Part shown: one piece after another, positions 3,918 to 6,687 of the stretch
Position numbering within the stretch: the stretch's first letter is position 1
Layout of the letters: every line of letters begins with the position of its first letter
Assembly (NCBI GenBank): GCA_030146875.1
Contig: JASLAX010000005.1
Location: forward strand, 1-6,687
Origin: Longimicrobiaceae bacterium
Lineage (GTDB): Bacteria; Gemmatimonadota; Gemmatimonadetes; Longimicrobiales; Longimicrobiaceae
Length of the DNA stretch: 6,687 nucleotides
Reading direction: 5' to 3'
The notes under the pieces: generated by a model
What the model was told of the DNA's origin: nothing
Seen by the model: only the letters and a program-made list of their open reading frames with translations
Databases searched by the model: none
Program-made: the position numbers and the translations under genes

Positions 3918-6398
3918 ATGCCGCCTCTCCGGGCCCCCGCGCGTCCTTCCCTCCCCCACCCCGTACGCGCCCTCCTCGCCGCCTCCGCTGCGCTCGCCGC
4001 GCTCGCGCTTCCCGGGTCGCTGACGGCGCAGGCGAGCGGCGGGATCCAGGGGCGCGTGGTGACCGAGGGCACGGGACCCGTCGCGGGCGCGGCGGTGACG
4101 GCCCGGCGCGACGGCGACACGGCGACGGTGGCGCGGGCGGCCTCCGGCGCCGACGGACGGTTCCAGCTCCGCGGGCTGGCGCCGGGGCGCTACCGGGTCT
4201 CGGCCACGCACCTGGGACGGACGGCGTCCGCCGCGGCGCCGGTGACGGTGGGGAGCGGGATGGCGGAGGCGGGCGACCTGCGGCTGGGGACGGTGGTGCT
4301 GGAGGGGCTGCAGGTGAGCGCGGAGCGCCCGCCCGTGGTCCACGCGGAGGACCGCAACGTCTACAGCGTGAGGGACATGCCCACCGCGGGCGGCGTGGCC
4401 GCGGACGTCATGCGCACGCTGCCGGAGCTGGAGGTGGACATGGACGGCACCATCCGCATGGTGGGGAACCGCCCGGTGACCATCCACATCAACGGCCGCC
4501 CGTCGCCGCTCAAGGGCGAGGCGCTGACGGAGTTCATCCGCAACCTGCCGGCGGACCGCATCGACCGCATCGAGGTGATCCCCAACCCCTCCGTGCGCTT
4601 CGAGGGCGGCGACGCGGCCATCGTCAACGTCGTGCTGCGCAAGGACGTGGAGCTGGGGCTGGGCGGCAGCCTGTCGCTGAACACGGCCACGCGCGGCGGC
4701 CACGGCGTCTCGGGCCAGGTCGCGTATCAGCGCGGCCGCGTCACGCTGTTCGGCGGCGGCTCCACTCGCACGTTCGGGTACGACAACCGCTCGCGCGAGG
4801 AGCGCCAGAACCTGCTCTCCACGCCGGTCACCATCCTGGACGAGGACCGCGTGAGCGAAGGCCACAGCTCGCACGCCAGCGCGGACCTGACGGTGGAGCT
4901 GAGCCTGGGGGAGAAGGAGACGCTCTGGGCCTCGTCCACGGGATACCTGGGCTCGTGGGGGAGCGAGGGAACCTCCCACAACCGGCTGCTGGGCGCGGAC
5001 CGCTCGCCGCTCCGCGTCTACGACCGGGCCACCGAGTCGGACGCGGACTTCCTCTCCAGCGACTTCGCGGCGGGCTTCCGCCGCATCATCGAGCCGCAGA
5101 AGCACGAGCTCTCGCTGGAGGTGAGGCGCAACGGCAACCGCAACGAGAGCCTGGGCCGCTTCGAGGAGACGCCGCTGGAGTGGGCGGAGGGCGTGGAGCC
5201 GGGGTTCGAGTTGCGCAGGACGGCCGGCGACTCGTACGAGGGCGCGCTGACGGCCAAGGTGGACTACCAGCGGCCGCTGGGCACGGGCCGCCGCCTGGAG
5301 CTGGGCGCGCGCACCAGCCGCACGGAGCAGACGAACGACCAGAGCATCCGGATCTTCGACGCCCCCGGCGCCCCCGTTCCCGCGGAGAGCACGGAGAACC
5401 CGTTCGGCTACCAGGAGACGCAGCACTCCGTGTACGCGAACCTGAGCCAGAAGCTGGGCCGCTTCTCGCTCCAGGGCGGCCTGCGCGCCGAGGGCACCTC
5501 CATGGAGCTGGAGCCGCGCGGCCGGGGCGGCGTGCAGCAGCCGTTCGGGCGCGACTACTTCTCGGTGTTCCCCAGCGCGAACGTGAGCGCGACGGTGAAG
5601 GAGGGGGTGGACGTGCGCCTCTCCTACAGCGGACGCGTGCGCCGGCCGTGGATCTGGGACCTGAACCCGTACGTGCAGCAGACGGACGCGCGCAACCTGC
5701 GCTTCGGCAACCCCGAGCTGGAGCCGGCGGAGACGCGCTCGGTGAACGCGGACCTGAGCTGGCGCGCGCGCCTGGTGACGCTGCGCCTGGCCCCCTACTA
5801 CCGCCGCACCGACGACGAGATCGAGTACATCCGCACGGTGGACGCGGCGGGCGTATCCACAGTGGTCCCGCGGAACCTGGCCACGGTGGAGAACTACGGC
5901 GCCACGCTCAACGCCTCGCTGCGCGCCAACCGGTGGGGCACGCTCACGGCCACGGTGGGCGCGAGCCGCGACGAGCGCGACGGGGGGGCGGCGGGCGCGG
6001 CCTACTCGCGCAGCGGCGACAACCGGTTCTTCTCGGCGAACGCGAACCTGCAGCCGGGGCGCGGCTTCTCGCTGCAGGCCTCGCTGCGCGCCAGCACCCC
6101 GCGCGAGACGGCGCAGGGCAGCTACTCCTCCACCGCCCACACCTCGGTCGGCATGCGGAAGGAGCTGTTCGGCCGCAAGGCGTCGTTCGACCTGCGGGTG
6201 ACCGACCCCTTCAACACGTTCCGCACCACGTGGACGTCGAGCGACCCCAGCTTCAGCGGCACCAGCCGGAGCCGCTCGTCCTGGGGCAACCGCAGCGCCG
6301 CCGCGTCCTTCACCTACCGCTTCGGCAAGCCGCCGGAGCGGAAGAGCCGGCCGGCCGACCAGGGCGCCCCCTCCACCGGCGGCGCCCCGACACCGTAG
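3918..6398 (+). CDS. TonB-dependent-receptor-like outer membrane beta-barrel protein with carboxypeptidase-regulatory-like domain
   Basis: The 826-residue product begins with a signal peptide: Arg-rich start, hydrophobic core 18-32, likely cleavage near Ala37-Gln38. Residues 42-123 form a carboxypeptidase-regulatory-like beta-sandwich (IQGRVV..., DGRFQLRGLAPGRYRVSA at 79-96). Residues 131-242 form a plug-like domain with DVMRTLPELEVD (163-174), VTIHINGRP (187-195), LPADRIDRIEVIPNPSVRFEGG (210-231) and INVVLRK-like IVNVVLRK (235-242). The remainder is a beta-barrel of the 'outer membrane beta-barrel family' (PF14905 type), including RRPWIWDLNPY and FGNPELEPAETRS near residues 574-608. The last strand ends ASFTYRF (about 802), followed by a 24-residue Pro-rich tail. 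I see no clear TonB box, which is common in this family. The cargo is unknown; no SusD-like or transporter gene is adjacent. ATG 3918 is the only start that gives the signal peptide; it lacks a Shine-Dalgarno site. Confidence 0.92.
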   Translation: MPPLRAPARPSLPHPVRALLAASAALAALALPGSLTAQASGGIQGRVVTEGTGPVAGAAVTARRDGDTATVARAASGADGRFQLRGLAPGRYRVSATHLGRTASAAAPVTVGSGMAEAGDLRLGTVVLEGLQVSAERPPVVHAEDRNVYSVRDMPTAGGVAADVMRTLPELEVDMDGTIRMVGNRPVTIHINGRPSPLKGEALTEFIRNLPADRIDRIEVIPNPSVRFEGGDAAIVNVVLRKDVELGLGGSLSLNTATRGGHGVSGQVAYQRGRVTLFGGGSTRTFGYDNRSREERQNLLSTPVTILDEDRVSEGHSSHASADLTVELSLGEKETLWASSTGYLGSWGSEGTSHNRLLGADRSPLRVYDRATESDADFLSSDFAAGFRRIIEPQKHELSLEVRRNGNRNESLGRFEETPLEWAEGVEPGFELRRTAGDSYEGALTAKVDYQRPLGTGRRLELGARTSRTEQTNDQSIRIFDAPGAPVPAESTENPFGYQETQHSVYANLSQKLGRFSLQGGLRAEGTSMELEPRGRGGVQQPFGRDYFSVFPSANVSATVKEGVDVRLSYSGRVRRPWIWDLNPYVQQTDARNLRFGNPELEPAETRSVNADLSWRARLVTLRLAPYYRRTDDEIEYIRTVDAAGVSTVVPRNLATVENYGATLNASLRANRWGTLTATVGASRDERDGGAAGAAYSRSGDNRFFSANANLQPGRGFSLQASLRASTPRETAQGSYSSTAHTSVGMRKELFGRKASFDLRVTDPFNTFRTTWTSSDPSFSGTSRSRSSWGNRSAAASFTYRFGKPPERKSRPADQGAPSTGGAPTP

Positions 6399-6399
6399 G

Positions 6400-6492
6400 T
6401 ACGACGAGGGGCTCCGCCCCGGCGCCTTCACCGCGCGCTTCGAGCCCACGCCCGACGGCGAGCTCGACATGCGGCTGGTCCGCGACGACTGA
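6400..6492 (+). pseudogene. C-terminal remnant of an unidentified gene
   Basis: Right after the receptor stop (TAG 6396-6398), a different frame encodes YDEGLRPGAFTARFEPTPDG and continues ELDMRLVRDD before TGA 6490-6492. The composition is that of a real protein end (two beta-like strands, balanced charges), whereas upstream in this frame the sequence is the Ala/Pro/Arg-rich shadow of the receptor gene. There is no start codon at its beginning; the only internal ATG would leave seven residues. I read it as the tail of a gene whose 5' part was deleted when the receptor gene or its end was brought next to it. The family is not recognised. A chance frame in GC-rich DNA is the alternative. Confidence 0.35.
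6408..6420 (+). terminator. Short GC hairpin downstream of the receptor gene
   Basis: GGGGC (6408-6412) pairs with GCCCC (6416-6420) around TCC, ten bases after the receptor stop. There is no T-tract. It also lies inside the 6400-6492 protein-like frame, so it may simply be coding sequence. Confidence 0.25.
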
Positions 6493-6501
6493 CGGCCCCG
6501 G

Positions 6502-6519
6502 CGGACGCAGCGGCGTCCG
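6502..6519 (+). terminator. Putative terminator hairpin at the end of the receptor region
   Basis: CGGACGC (6502-6508) pairs perfectly with GCGTCCG (6513-6519) around an AGCG loop; flanking GGCC sequences (6494-6497 and 6519-6522) could lengthen the stem. It lies 10 bases after the stop of the C-terminal remnant and about 100 bases after the receptor stop. It is the best terminator candidate for the receptor transcript, but no T-tract follows. Confidence 0.38.
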
Positions 6520-6687
6520 GCCAGACTCCGGGCGCAGGGAAGATCGAGAGGGGCGCCCCCGCGGATTCCCCGCCGCCCCACGCCGACTTTAAACCCAAAC
6601 AGAAAACCCCTACGGGTGCCCAGACCACTTACCCCGGGAAAAAAAACCACAATAACGGCCTACGGCGCCCATGCCCAGCGAACCGAC
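6520..6687. other. Non-coding end with abrupt A-rich, homopolymer-rich sequence
   Basis: No gene is supported here. From about 6588 the GC-rich sequence gives way to ACCC/AAAC-type runs, including eight consecutive A (6640-6647), AAAA, CCCC and GGG doublings. This is unlike the rest of the window and has no coding character in any frame. It may be a low-quality contig end or genuine intergenic DNA. Confidence 0.45.

Noticed and set aside
3881..6592. 903-residue plus-strand frame overlapping the receptor gene
   Set aside because: Arg/Gly/Pro-rich shadow; the receptor frame has the signal peptide, plug and barrel motifs.
6585..6620. Possible second IS end (TTTAAA-containing sequence) near the right edge
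   Set aside because: The reverse complement only loosely resembles the IS end at 119-137 (shared TTTAA core), with no transposase frame next to it.
3747..6650. 967-residue open frame on the minus strand
   Set aside because: Low-complexity Arg/Ala/Val/Gln composition antisense to the receptor gene; it continues through non-coding sequence at both ends, as expected from a chance frame.
1..6687. CRISPR array, tRNA/rRNA genes, toxin-antitoxin or defence module
   Set aside because: I saw no regularly spaced direct repeats, no tRNA-like cloverleaf arms or rRNA sequence, and none of the genes carries motifs of known defence or toxin families.

Overview
The window looks like a short contig from a GC-rich (about 70% over most of its length) Gram-negative bacterium. 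It encodes an outer-membrane beta-barrel receptor with a carboxypeptidase-regulatory-like N-terminal domain, a lipoprotein, and a zinc-ribbon membrane protein. Most genes lack a Shine-Dalgarno sequence. This mix is compatible with Gemmatimonadota (Longimicrobium-like) or a related soil/sediment lineage, but the phylum is an inference: no rRNA or marker gene is present.

Layout. Positions 1-137 are the end of an IS5-family insertion sequence whose transposase gene starts at 83 on the minus strand and runs off the left edge. Immediately next to it, 138-418 is the C-terminal remnant of an unidentified gene, apparently cut by the IS and of visibly lower GC. Positions 419-675 hold a short alanine-rich C-terminal-looking fragment and no intact gene. 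From 679 to 3696 four intact plus-strand genes follow: a GSCC-motif lipoprotein (679-1143), a nitrilase-superfamily hydrolase with a complete Glu-Lys-Cys triad (1234-1977), a Yip1-like multispanning membrane protein (2038-2754) and a zinc-ribbon membrane protein (2986-3696). After a 221-base gap rich in inverted repeats comes the largest gene, a TonB-dependent-receptor-like outer membrane protein (3918-6398). Just behind its stop is a second C-terminal gene remnant (6400-6492) and a hairpin. The last ~100 bases change abruptly to A-rich, homopolymer-rich sequence that looks like a poor contig end.

How the genes work together. There is no convincing pathway. All intact genes lie on one strand with gaps of 60-232 bases, none overlap, and the functions (envelope lipoprotein, cytoplasmic amide/nitrile hydrolase, two inner-membrane proteins, an outer-membrane receptor) look like ordinary chromosomal neighbours. 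I do not see a defence system, CRISPR array, biosynthetic cluster or other novel multi-gene system. The observations most worth a second look are the IS-truncated gene at the left edge, the nested repeated inverted repeats upstream of the receptor, the pyrimidine-rich leaders without Shine-Dalgarno sites, and the orphan C-terminal fragments at 504-629 and 6400-6492.
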